DNA of 64,000 bases from Flavonifractor sp. AGMB03687 (lineage in GTDB: Bacteria; Bacillota; Clostridia; Oscillospirales; Oscillospiraceae), in NCBI RefSeq assembly GCF_017811815.1, contig NZ_JADKZI010000004.1:248001-312000 (forward strand), in the 5' to 3' direction. The notes beneath the pieces are model-generated. The model was not told the origin of the DNA and did not search any database. It saw only the letters and a program-made list of their open reading frames with translations. Positions 9,229-16,125 of this stretch are shown one piece after another; positions within the stretch are counted from its first letter, which is position 1; every line of letters begins with the position of its first letter. Both the position numbers and the translations under genes were made by a program.

Positions 9229-9252
9229 GCATGAGCATAGGATTGGGGAAAA
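9211..9252. other. Hybrid attachment site at the sigG 3' side
   Basis: TCGGCA (9226-9231) is shared with the other junction. The sigG-side arm is TTTCC at 9211-9215; the element-side arm is TGGGGAAAA at 9244-9252. Distances to the centre (between 9228 and 9229) are 13 and 15 bases, the same as at the other end. The recombinase stop codon is only 5 bases beyond the element arm. Confidence 0.85.
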
Positions 9253-9256
9253 CCGC

Positions 9257-10654
9257 CTATAAATGATCCCCCTGCTGCAAAAAGGTGTAGTAGATCTCCA
9301 CCTTGGGGCCGTCCACCACAATGCGCTCCACACAGTCCCGGATCACCGCCTGCCGCTCCTCCGGGGTCAGGCATGGCCAGGCCTCCCGGATGCCGGCGGC
9401 CTGCTCCCGCAGGTCCTCCAGCCGGGCGGCCCGGCGGCGGGTGGCCTCCTCGGCGGCGTGCTCCTTCCGCAGTAGCTCCAGCTGCCGCCGCACCTGGCGC
9501 ACCTCATCCACCAGCACCGGGTCCTCCCCCTCGGCAAAGAGCTGGTAGAGCCGCCGCAGCTTGCTCTCCAGCTTATCCATCTCCCCCTCCAGCTGGGCCA
9601 GGGGATCGGGCAGCGGGTCACCCCCCTCCCCCAGCCGGGCAGACACCTGAAACAAATCCCGAAGCACCTGCTCTTCCAGGTCCTCCGCCCACACCGCCTC
9701 CGCCTGGCAGTTGGCCCCCTTCTTCATGTGGGGCTTGGAGGGGTCCCGGCCATAGCAGCGCAGTTTATAGCCGTTCTTGCCCCAGCGGATGTACCGCATC
9801 CGGGCCCCGCAGGCGCCGCAGTACACCAGCCCGGTGAGCAGGTGCCGCCCTCCGGCGGCGGTGCGGTTCTTCACCGCCCGGTCCCGCATCCGGTCCTGGA
9901 CCAGGTAGAACAGCTCCTCCGGTACGATGGGCTGGTGGAGCCCCTTGTACTCCTCCCCCTTGTAGGTGATGATGCCGATGTTGCTCTTACGGGTGAGGAT
10001 CTGGGTCACCAGCTTATCGTATTTCAGCCCCAGCAGATCGGCGATCCGCTGGGCGGACCACCCCTTCAGATAGAGGTCGTACATCTGCCGCACCTTGGGA
10101 GCATCGGCGTTGGGCACCAGGATACCGGCACTCTGGTCATAGTCGTAGCCGAAGGGCACCCCGCCGCCCCCCATCCAGTAGCCCTGCCGCACTCGCTCCA
10201 CCATGCCCATGCGGGTACGCAGGTAGATGTTTTCCCGCTCCAGCTGAGCGAAGGCGGACAGAATGCCGATCATGGCCCGGCCATAGGGAGTGGAGGTGTC
10301 AATGCTCTCGTTGAGGGAGATGAAGTCCACCCCGTTGGGCAGAAATACGTCCTCAATGAGGTAGAGGGTGTCCTTCTGACTTCTGGACAGCCGGTCCAGC
10401 TTGAAGACCACCACCGTGGCTATCTGCCTGCCCCGGGCGTCGGCAATCAGTTTGGTCATCTCCGGCCGGTCCAGGTTGCTGCCGCTGTAGCCGCCGTCGG
10501 TGTAAAAACGGTAGTTGGTCCACCCCATGGCCTTGCAGTAGGCCTCCAGCCGCTCGGTCTGAGCCTGAATGGAGTAGCCCTCCTCCGCCTGGGCCTCGGT
10601 GGACACCCGGATATAGAGGGCCCGCAAGGGCTGATGTTCCGCAAGTTCCGTCAT
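9257..10654 (-). CDS. Large serine recombinase (SpoIVCA-like) of the sigG element
   Basis: Site-specific DNA recombinase of 465 residues. The N-terminal resolvase domain has YIRVSTEAQ (catalytic Ser), GGYSGSNLDRPEM and KLDRLSRSQKD. A Recombinase domain and a zinc ribbon (YCGACGARMRY with a later Cys pair), then a coiled coil near 350-420, complete the large-serine layout. The start at 10654 (MTELAEHQP) follows CAGGAGAG; the frame is open further upstream. The gene abuts the attachment site, as integrase genes usually do, and should catalyse insertion and, with a directionality factor, excision. Its TAG is in the same frame as the following sigG fragment. Confidence 0.95.
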   Translation of the reverse strand: MTELAEHQPLRALYIRVSTEAQAEEGYSIQAQTERLEAYCKAMGWTNYRFYTDGGYSGSNLDRPEMTKLIADARGRQIATVVVFKLDRLSRSQKDTLYLIEDVFLPNGVDFISLNESIDTSTPYGRAMIGILSAFAQLERENIYLRTRMGMVERVRQGYWMGGGGVPFGYDYDQSAGILVPNADAPKVRQMYDLYLKGWSAQRIADLLGLKYDKLVTQILTRKSNIGIITYKGEEYKGLHQPIVPEELFYLVQDRMRDRAVKNRTAAGGRHLLTGLVYCGACGARMRYIRWGKNGYKLRCYGRDPSKPHMKKGANCQAEAVWAEDLEEQVLRDLFQVSARLGEGGDPLPDPLAQLEGEMDKLESKLRRLYQLFAEGEDPVLVDEVRQVRRQLELLRKEHAAEEATRRRAARLEDLREQAAGIREAWPCLTPEERQAVIRDCVERIVVDGPKVEIYYTFLQQGDHL

Positions 10655-10730
10655 GGTTCTCTCCTGATGCTGTGTCATGGGCTCCATTGTACCGGAAGGA
10701 ACCTATCTGCCGCAATTCCTTTTCCTGGAA

Positions 10731-10856
10731 TCACCGTTTCTGACTCCTGGCTCTGGCCTGCCGCAGCAGCCGCACCAGCACCGGGTTGTCCACCTGCTGA
10801 GGGGGCAGTCCCTTACCGGGCACCTGCTTTCCGTTGACGTAGCGCCGCACTTCCAT
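10731..10856 (-). CDS. 41-residue basic protein, candidate recombination directionality factor
   Basis: A short frame starting MEVRRYVNGKQVPGKG and ending VRLLRQARARSQKR, with a strong AGGAGG seven bases before its ATG. It is basic and has a likely C-terminal amphipathic helix. It lies 76 bp upstream of the recombinase gene on the same strand, downstream of the cargo terminator. Excision by large serine recombinases usually needs a small partner, and this is the only small gene in the element. That role is inference from position; no known family was recognised. Confidence 0.6.
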   Translation of the reverse strand: MEVRRYVNGKQVPGKGLPPQQVDNPVLVRLLRQARARSQKR

Positions 10857-10902
10857 GGTATCGCCTCCTGGTTCAGTGTGCCCACTTCCGAGAAAAAACA
10901 GA

Positions 10903-10943
10903 CAAAAAGGACTGGGAACCGGATCATCCGATTCCCAGTCCTT
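10903..10943 (-). terminator. Terminator of the aldehyde oxidoreductase operon
   Basis: Arms 10907-10923 and 10927-10943 pair with one mismatch, followed on the minus strand by TTTTTGTC. It separates metabolic cargo from the recombinase module. Confidence 0.85.
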
Positions 10944-10945
10944 CT

Positions 10946-11662
10946 TTAACCTTTTCCACATACGGGGCAGCCGGGGCTGCGTTCCACCGGCACCTTCTCC
11001 AGAGCCATCCGCTTCCCGTCATAGAGCAGCAGCTCTCCCGGGATGGGGTTGTGTCCCAACAGCATCTGGATGGCAACGGAGGCCATCAGAGAGGCCACCG
11101 TGCCGGTGACCGCCCCCAAGGCCTGACCGCCCACTTCCGGGTCTGTTCCGGCATAGCAGCAGGCCAGACAGGGCGTTTTTCCAAACTCCACCGCCTGCAC
11201 TGAACCGTACCAACCCTCCACCCCGCCGTTGATCAGGGGGATGTTCCGCCCAGCGCAGGCGGCGTTGAGGGCCAGCCGGGCAGGCAGATTATCCACCGCC
11301 GCTACCGCCAGCTGACAGCCTGCCAGCAGCTCCGCTGCATTTTGCTCCTCCAGTTGGAGGGGTATCCCCTCCACTGTGATCTCCGGGTTGAAGGCAGACA
11401 GCCGCCGGGCGGCCACTTCCGCCTTGGGGCGGCCCAAATCGTCCTGTTCAAAGAGGAACTGCCGGTTCAGGTTGCTGAGGGAGACGGTGTCGCCGTCCAC
11501 CACCACCAGCCGACCCACTCCGGCCCCCGCCAGGGCGTAGAGCAGCGGGCCGCCCAGGCCCCCGGCCCCTACCACCAGCACGGAGGAGGCGGCCAGCTTG
11601 TGCTGGCCCTCTTCCCCGATCTCCGGGATGACTACTTGCCGTCGGTATCGCTCCAGGTCCAC
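10946..11662 (-). CDS. MoeB/ThiF-family adenylyltransferase
   Basis: An E1-like enzyme that adenylates the C-terminal glycine of a ubiquitin-fold sulfur carrier. In its 238 residues the ATP loop VLVVGAGGLGGP, the conserved DGDTVSLSNLNRQ and two zinc-type Cys pairs (CLACC and CPVC) are visible. GTG at 11662 with AGGAGG upstream is the start. The gene is directly downstream of the MoaD-like carrier, its natural substrate, so the pair likely supplies sulfur for the pterin cofactor of the oxidoreductase in the same operon. Confidence 0.9.
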   Translation of the reverse strand: MDLERYRRQVVIPEIGEEGQHKLAASSVLVVGAGGLGGPLLYALAGAGVGRLVVVDGDTVSLSNLNRQFLFEQDDLGRPKAEVAARRLSAFNPEITVEGIPLQLEEQNAAELLAGCQLAVAAVDNLPARLALNAACAGRNIPLINGGVEGWYGSVQAVEFGKTPCLACCYAGTDPEVGGQALGAVTGTVASLMASVAIQMLLGHNPIPGELLLYDGKRMALEKVPVERSPGCPVCGKG

Positions 11663-11671
11663 AGCGCCCTC

Positions 11672-11920
11672 CTATCCGCCGCCGCACACGGGAATGAATT
11701 CCACGGTGCTGTCCACCCCCACCGGGGTACGAAAGCCCTTTTCCGCTCCGGCAGAGCGTTTGTCTACAAGGATGTGGCTCCGCTTGGCCAGCTTGCCAGC
11801 CTCCGCCCCGTGGCGCTTTTTGATCTGATCCAGCACCTTGGACACATTGGCCCCGTCCAGGCTCTCCTCCCGGCAGCCGGTGAGCTCCGCCAAGCGGCCG
11901 TGATAGCGCACTGTGGCCAT
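11672..11920 (-). CDS. MoaD/ThiS-family sulfur carrier
   Basis: The 82-residue ubiquitin-fold protein ends in VCGGG, whose terminal Gly-Gly is adenylated and thiocarboxylated in this family. TPVGVDSTVEFIPV is the usual last strand. It lies between the oxidoreductase and the MoeB-like gene, with the ATG beginning 2 bases past the preceding stop. Context points to molybdopterin/tungstopterin synthesis rather than thiamine. It is a dedicated copy of a housekeeping function. Confidence 0.85.
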   Translation of the reverse strand: MATVRYHGRLAELTGCREESLDGANVSKVLDQIKKRHGAEAGKLAKRSHILVDKRSAGAEKGFRTPVGVDSTVEFIPVCGGG

Positions 11921-11921
11921 G

Positions 11922-13820
11922 CTATCCCTCCTTGGGCAGAGGGATGCCCAGGTGCTTCAGCCGCTTGGCCGTGGGCACGCCGTTGGCGTCCCAGCCACGG
12001 ACCTTGTAGTACACCGGCAGCATCTGGTCCAGGGGCACCACGGTGTCCGGCCGGTCCAGGTCCTGCGGGGTCTTGGTGAGCCGTCCGGGCAGGGCGTCGT
12101 CCGCCGCCGTCAGGCCCTCCCGCAGATTATAGAGCCGCTCCACGTTGTAGCTGCGCTCGCCTACGGTGAAGAATTTGCCGATGGTCATGGGCAGGCCGGT
12201 GGCCAGGGCGATAGACTTGCTGTGGGGCACCAGCATGCAGTTGATGGGCATAGCCCAGGGCATGAACTTCCAGATCTGTCCCAGCACAGGCCGGGCGGCC
12301 AGCAGGCCCGTGCCTGCCGCCCGACAGGCAAAGCTGGCCGGACCGAAGTGGAACAGAATGCCGGGGATCATGGCCTGCATGGTGAACAGGCAGAACCCGG
12401 CGGCGGAGGCCGCCTCCATGCCGTTCTGGAAGAATACCGTCAGCTCCGGCTTGCCCTTGGGGGTCTGGGCGTCCATGCTGATGACGCCCACCGACTCCAG
12501 CAGGGCCAGGTAGCCGCCGTTCAGGTGGCAGCCCCCCCGGTTGGCGGTGGCGTAGCCCAGGCCCATGCCCACGCTCCGCCGGGGCTCATAGGAGGCCAGC
12601 TCCAGGCCCTTGGAGTGGATGGCAAAGTCGGCGCCGCCGTACTTCTCGCTCAGCACCTTACTGCCCACTGCCAGTTCCCCGGCGGGGCCCCGGCGGTATG
12701 CCACGTCCTCCACTACCCGCAGCAGGTCGTCGGGCTGGTCCGGCTTCAGGCCGAAGTCGCCCATGCCCTTCTCCTGGAGTTCCATGGCGAAGGCGATGGT
12801 GCCCGCTAGGGAGATGGTGTCCATGCCCAGCAGGTCGCACTGGTAGTTCAGCTCATTGATGAGATCCAGATTGTTGTTTTCCACATTGGGGCCAAAGAGA
12901 CCCAACGTCTCGTACTCCGGGCCCTTCACGTCCTTGCCCTTCACCTTCACCCGCCGCTCACAGCGGATGGGGCAGCTGACGCAGCCGCTGTTGCGGGTTA
13001 GCTTGGTGTCCGCCAAAGTCTCGCCGCTGACGTCCTCGTAGTGCTCATACCGGCCACGGGTGAAGTTGCGGGTGGGCAGAACGCCGGAGGCGTTGGCCTT
13101 GCTTACCAGGCCCGCCGAGCCATACCGGGGCAGGCTGTCCCCGGTCATGGGGTGCTTCTTCAGCAGCTTCACCCACTTGCGGGTATGGGCCTCGAAACCC
13201 TCCGGATCGGCCTTCACCACCTCACGAGTACCGAAAGCGATGACGGCCTTCAGGTTCTTGCTGCCCATAACGGCTCCGGCGCCGCAGCGCCCGGCCACTC
13301 GCTCGCCGCTGGCGGCGCAGGCAAAGCGCACCCCGTTCTCTCCGGCGGGGCCGATGACCAGCTTGCCATACCGCTCCGGCAGCTCCTCCTGGGTGCGCTC
13401 GGTGTCCAGGCCCTGGAGCTGGGGACAGGGTTCGATGCGGATCTTGCCGTCCTCCACCACCACCATGCTCAGTTCCGGGGCCTTGCCGCACAGGATGAGC
13501 CCGTCAAAGCCCGCCTTCTTCAGCAGCATACCGAAGGGTCCGCCGCAGTTGGAGGAGGCGATGCCGCCGGTGAGGACGTTCTTGAAGGTCATATTGAACC
13601 GGCTGGAGCTGGGCGCACCGGTGTCGTTCATGGGTCCGGTGTTGACAATGAGCATGGCCTCCGGGCTCAGAGGGTCCAGCCCCGCTGGGGTCAGATCGGT
13701 AAGCAGGCGAGCCCCCAGGGCCTTGCCCCCCAGATATTGCTCAAAGAGCTTGGCGGAGATGGTACACTTCCGCCACCGTCCGTTGGTCAGATCCACCTGG
13801 GCATAGACCGGCAGGATCAT
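11922..13820 (-). CDS. Aldehyde:ferredoxin oxidoreductase (tungsten AOR family)
   Basis: Oxidises aldehydes to acids, or runs in reverse, with ferredoxin as electron carrier. The 632 residues match AOR length. The N-terminal domain has SSRFNMTFKNVLTGG and SNCGGPFG; the central part has the iron-sulfur motif SGCVSCPIRC and a later Cys, and LLGMDTISL fits the family D-x-x-G-x-D/T pterin motif. The ATG at 13820 overlaps the ferredoxin stop (ATGA) and has GGAGGGGAGG upstream. Substrate class cannot be told from sequence. The adjacent alcohol dehydrogenase suggests alcohol/aldehyde/acid interconversion. Confidence 0.93.
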   Translation of the reverse strand: MILPVYAQVDLTNGRWRKCTISAKLFEQYLGGKALGARLLTDLTPAGLDPLSPEAMLIVNTGPMNDTGAPSSSRFNMTFKNVLTGGIASSNCGGPFGMLLKKAGFDGLILCGKAPELSMVVVEDGKIRIEPCPQLQGLDTERTQEELPERYGKLVIGPAGENGVRFACAASGERVAGRCGAGAVMGSKNLKAVIAFGTREVVKADPEGFEAHTRKWVKLLKKHPMTGDSLPRYGSAGLVSKANASGVLPTRNFTRGRYEHYEDVSGETLADTKLTRNSGCVSCPIRCERRVKVKGKDVKGPEYETLGLFGPNVENNNLDLINELNYQCDLLGMDTISLAGTIAFAMELQEKGMGDFGLKPDQPDDLLRVVEDVAYRRGPAGELAVGSKVLSEKYGGADFAIHSKGLELASYEPRRSVGMGLGYATANRGGCHLNGGYLALLESVGVISMDAQTPKGKPELTVFFQNGMEAASAAGFCLFTMQAMIPGILFHFGPASFACRAAGTGLLAARPVLGQIWKFMPWAMPINCMLVPHSKSIALATGLPMTIGKFFTVGERSYNVERLYNLREGLTAADDALPGRLTKTPQDLDRPDTVVPLDQMLPVYYKVRGWDANGVPTAKRLKHLGIPLPKEG

Positions 13821-14245
13821 ACCGCCTCCCCTCCTTCCATGGTGATGGCCCCAATGCCGCAGGCCTTGGCACACAGGCCGCAGCCCACGCATTTCTCCGG
13901 TGCGCTCAGCTGGGCAAAGACCGCCAGGTCCCCTTTCTCCCGGGGGAGGCTGATGGACAGGCAGTGAAACCCGCAAGCCAGCACGCACATGGAGCAGGCG
14001 GTGCACAGACTGGTGTCGACATGAGGCTTGGGCCACTGGTCCTTGGGTACTTTCTGGCTGCACAGGCCGGGCAGCGGCCCCTCAATGGCCCCCCGGGGGC
14101 ACACCCGGCCGCACACACCGCACTGGGTGCAGCGGATGGGATCGATGGTATGTACCTGCTTTACCACTCCGGCAATGGCCCCCACCGGGCAGTTCTTGGC
14201 GCACAGGGTGCAGCCGATGCAGTCCTGTGTGATCTGGTATGGCAT
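13817..14245 (-). CDS. Ferredoxin-like protein with four [4Fe-4S] clusters
   Basis: The 142 residues carry four Cys4 motifs: CIGCTLCAKNCP, CTQCGVCGRVCP, CTACSMCVLACG and CVGCGLCAKACG. It should be the electron-transfer subunit of the AOR encoded by the overlapping next gene (ATGA overlap). Such AorA-like partners occur in multi-subunit tungsten oxidoreductases. It is first in the operon after the terminator of the dehydrogenase gene. Confidence 0.92.
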   Translation of the reverse strand: MPYQITQDCIGCTLCAKNCPVGAIAGVVKQVHTIDPIRCTQCGVCGRVCPRGAIEGPLPGLCSQKVPKDQWPKPHVDTSLCTACSMCVLACGFHCLSISLPREKGDLAVFAQLSAPEKCVGCGLCAKACGIGAITMEGGEAV

Positions 14246-14269
14246 CCAGAGCCCTCCTTCCCTGTGATC

Positions 14270-14307
14270 AAAAAGCCCGCCCGCCCCGCGGTCGGGGCGG
14301 GCGGGCT
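14270..14307 (-). terminator. Terminator between the alcohol dehydrogenase and the AOR operon
   Basis: A GC-rich hairpin with arms 14274-14288 and 14293-14307, followed on the minus strand by CTTTTTG. It makes the dehydrogenase a separate unit. Confidence 0.85.
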
Positions 14308-14317
14308 GTGGCAGTCC

Positions 14318-15520
14318 TCAGGCGTCCTCTTTGGCGCACACCGCTTCCATCAGCTTGCGGGCGTGCTCCCGGGTGAAGTACCGGGGCACCGGGTAGGTGC
14401 CGTGGCACTCCTGGAAGGCCATGTCGATGACCTCCTCGATGGCGGAGGCGGGGAACTTCTCAAACCGGGCGGGGATCTCCAGCTGACGGTTGAGCTGGTA
14501 GAGCACCTTCACAAAGCGGGTGGCACGCACCTGGTCGGTGTCCCCCGGCGTGCCGATGTCAAGCATCTTGGCCAGCTCGGCAAACCGCTTGTAGCTCACC
14601 GGCAGGTAGTAGCGCATGATATGGGGCAGCAGTACCGCGTTGGCCAGCCCGTGGGGCACGCCGAACTTGCCGCCGATGGTGTGGGCAAAGGCGTGGACAT
14701 AGCCCACATAGGTACGGGTAAAGGCCATACCCGCAAAGAAGGATGCAGTGAGCAAGGCCTCACGGCCCTCCAGATCCGTCGGATCCTCCTGCACCTTGGG
14801 CAGATACTTGAAGATGAGCCGGACGGCGATGCGGGCCTGGCGGTCGGTCTCCTCATCGGCGTAGCCCGCCACATAGGCCTCCAGGGCGTGGGTCAGGGCA
14901 TCCAAGGCGGTATGGGCGGTGGTGTGCTTGGGCAGGCCCACCGTCAGCTCCGGGTCCAGAATGGCAAACATGGGCACCAGCTTGGGATCCAGCAGCTGCT
15001 TTTTGCTGTGGGTAGCGGTATCCGAGATGATGGCGGCCACGGTGGTCTCGCTGCCGGTACCGGCGGTGGTAGGCACCGCGATCAAGGGCAGAGGACGGCG
15101 GCGCACCTTCAGCATACCAGCCAGGGACTCGGCGCTGGTGTGGTTGGCCACGGCGGCAGCCACCGCCTTGGCGGTGTCCAGCACGGAACCGCCGCCTACC
15201 GCCACCACCGCGTCACAGCCGGAACAGGCCTGCTTGGCATTAGCCACGATGGCGAAGGTGGGGTCGGGCTGCACCCCGTCGAACACGTCATACTCCACAT
15301 CGGCCTCCCGGATGCTCTCCAGCAGACCATCCAGCAGACCGGACTGGTGCAGGAAGGAGTCGGTGATCACCAGAGCCTTTCTGGCACCCAGCATCCGCAG
15401 CAGACGGCCCGCCTCCTTGGCGCGGCCCGGACCAATGTAGGTCACCGGCGTGGGCTTGGTGACGATCTTGATCACCGGCTTGCGCACAGCAATGCTCAGC
15501 TTTGACATGGTGGTATTCAT
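14318..15520 (-). CDS. Iron-containing (type III) alcohol dehydrogenase
   Basis: NAD(P)-dependent alcohol/aldehyde interconversion. The 400 residues show the nucleotide loop VAVGGGSVLDTAKA, VPTTAGTGSE, the metal-site helix ALDALTHALE and the His pair in FAHTIGGKFGVPHG. AGGAGGAGAGG precedes the ATG and a vegetative promoter lies 48 bp upstream. Together with the AOR it could link an alcohol to its acid. It lies at the element end next to the 5' sigG fragment. Confidence 0.93.
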   Translation of the reverse strand: MNTTMSKLSIAVRKPVIKIVTKPTPVTYIGPGRAKEAGRLLRMLGARKALVITDSFLHQSGLLDGLLESIREADVEYDVFDGVQPDPTFAIVANAKQACSGCDAVVAVGGGSVLDTAKAVAAAVANHTSAESLAGMLKVRRRPLPLIAVPTTAGTGSETTVAAIISDTATHSKKQLLDPKLVPMFAILDPELTVGLPKHTTAHTALDALTHALEAYVAGYADEETDRQARIAVRLIFKYLPKVQEDPTDLEGREALLTASFFAGMAFTRTYVGYVHAFAHTIGGKFGVPHGLANAVLLPHIMRYYLPVSYKRFAELAKMLDIGTPGDTDQVRATRFVKVLYQLNRQLEIPARFEKFPASAIEEVIDMAFQECHGTYPVPRYFTREHARKLMEAVCAKEDA

Positions 15521-15567
15521 AACATCCTCTCCTCCTGACCGTCCGCAGTCCGCGGCTTGTTTTCTTT

Positions 15568-15596
15568 ATTTTACCACCAAGCTACTTAGGAATCAA
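15568..15596 (-). promoter_or_regulatory. SigA-type promoter of the element alcohol dehydrogenase
   Basis: On the minus strand, TTGATT (15591-15596) and TAAAAT (15568-15573) are 17 bp apart. The cargo can thus be expressed in vegetative cells, independent of sigG transcription. Confidence 0.75.
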
Positions 15597-15633
15597 GATT
15601 CTGAAACCACCGGTTCGGATTTTCATCCCTATC

Positions 15634-15675
15634 TTTTCCCCAGGTGTACCATCGTCGGCACGCCGTATGTGGAAA
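15634..15675. other. Hybrid attachment site at the sigG 5' side
   Basis: TCGGCA at 15655-15660, identical to the other junction. The element arm is TTTTCCCCA at 15634-15642 and the sigG arm GGAAA at 15671-15675, 15 and 13 bases from the centre. Combining arms predicts attP as TTTTCCCCA-N30-TGGGGAAAA and attB as TTTCC-N26-GGAAA, both centred on the same CC/GG step. Confidence 0.85.
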
Positions 15676-15940
15676 AACGCACGTCCAGATCGGTGTTGAA
15701 GTTATCGATGGCCTTGATGAGACCGATGCACCCCACCTGAAACAGATCGTCGGCGTTCTCTCCCCGGTTGGAGAATTTCTGGATCACCGACAGCACCAGC
15801 CGCAGGTTGCCCGCGATGAGCTGTTCCCGGGCTTCCATATCTCCCTGCTTCACCCGCCGGAGCAGCTCCATGGTCTCCTCGTTCTTCAGTACTTTCAGCT
15901 TTGCCGTGTTGACGCCGCAGATCTCAACCTTTCCCTGCAT
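15658..15940 (-). pseudogene. sigG: sigG 5' fragment (sigma regions 1.2-2.4), interrupted by the element
   Basis: Encodes residues 1-94 and the first base of codon 95 of SigG: KVEICGVNTAKLKVLKNEE is a SigG-specific N-terminus, and NADDLFQVGCIGLIKAIDNF is region 2. The ATG at 15940 has AAGGAGG upstream, so upstream in-frame codons are not used. In the interrupted form the frame continues into the element for nine residues (TMVHLGKR after VP) and stops at 15629. Without regions 3-4 the product cannot read -35 elements. The matching 3' part is at 8741-9228. Confidence 0.95.
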
Positions 15941-15970
15941 GGGCCGTGCCTCCTTCTCTGTGTCTGTGTT

Positions 15971-15999
15971 CAGTATGTCCCTGGCAGCCCCTTTCATAC
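15971..15999 (-). promoter_or_regulatory. Forespore-type (SigG/SigF) promoter of sigG
   Basis: GTATG (15995-15999) and CATACTG (15971-15977) are separated by 17 bp, close to the SigG consensus GHATR-17/18-CATNHTA. It lies 30 bp before the sigG start. In known spore formers sigG is transcribed by SigF and then by SigG itself. Confidence 0.65.
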
Positions 16000-16059
16000 G
16001 GCGGCCCTAGTCCCTATATTTTTTATCGTGGGACCGCTTTCGATGGACTTCGGTGCCCC

Positions 16060-16088
16060 TTGTACTCTGACCTTATTTCCGCTATACT
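16060..16088 (+). promoter_or_regulatory. SigA promoter of the MocR-type regulator
   Basis: TTGTAC (16060-16065) and TATACT (16083-16088) with a 17-bp spacer, 37 bp before the start codon. Confidence 0.8.
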
Positions 16089-16125
16089 GAGCAAAAAGAA
16101 GAATCAGGTCAGAAGGAGGTTGCCT

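Larger units (their letters stand above)
9229..15657 (-). mobile_element. 6,429-bp sigG-intervening element with serine recombinase and AOR cargo
   Basis: The element interrupts sigG between the two halves of its Pro95 codon. All genes lie on the sigG strand, in transcription order: iron alcohol dehydrogenase, ferredoxin, aldehyde oxidoreductase, MoaD-like, MoeB-like, a 41-residue protein, large serine recombinase. No phage structural, replication or conjugation genes are present. Precise excision at the shared TGCCGA would leave a seamless sigG and a circle with the predicted attP dyad. The layout mirrors the skin element of sigK. Whether excision occurs in life is not shown by sequence. Confidence 0.9.

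Noticed and set aside
9373..9837. Proline-rich plus-strand frame
   Set aside because: It is the reverse complement of the GC-rich coiled-coil region of the recombinase and has no ribosome binding site.
10946..11662. ThiF/E1 protein as part of the CBASS or a ubiquitin-like tagging system
   Set aside because: It is directly next to a MoaD-like carrier and an AOR gene and has the MoeB zinc Cys pairs, so cofactor sulfur transfer explains it.
12658..13806. Several long frames opposite the AOR gene
   Set aside because: High GC gives long antisense frames; the minus-strand AOR frame has full family conservation.
9229..15657. Degenerate prophage inserted in sigG
   Set aside because: The element has no phage genes; all seven genes look intact and have ribosome binding sites.
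15629..15997. Short sigma factor of 122 residues as a gene in its own right
   Set aside because: The first 19 residues come from the promoter region, the last nine from the element. It is the 5' part of sigG.
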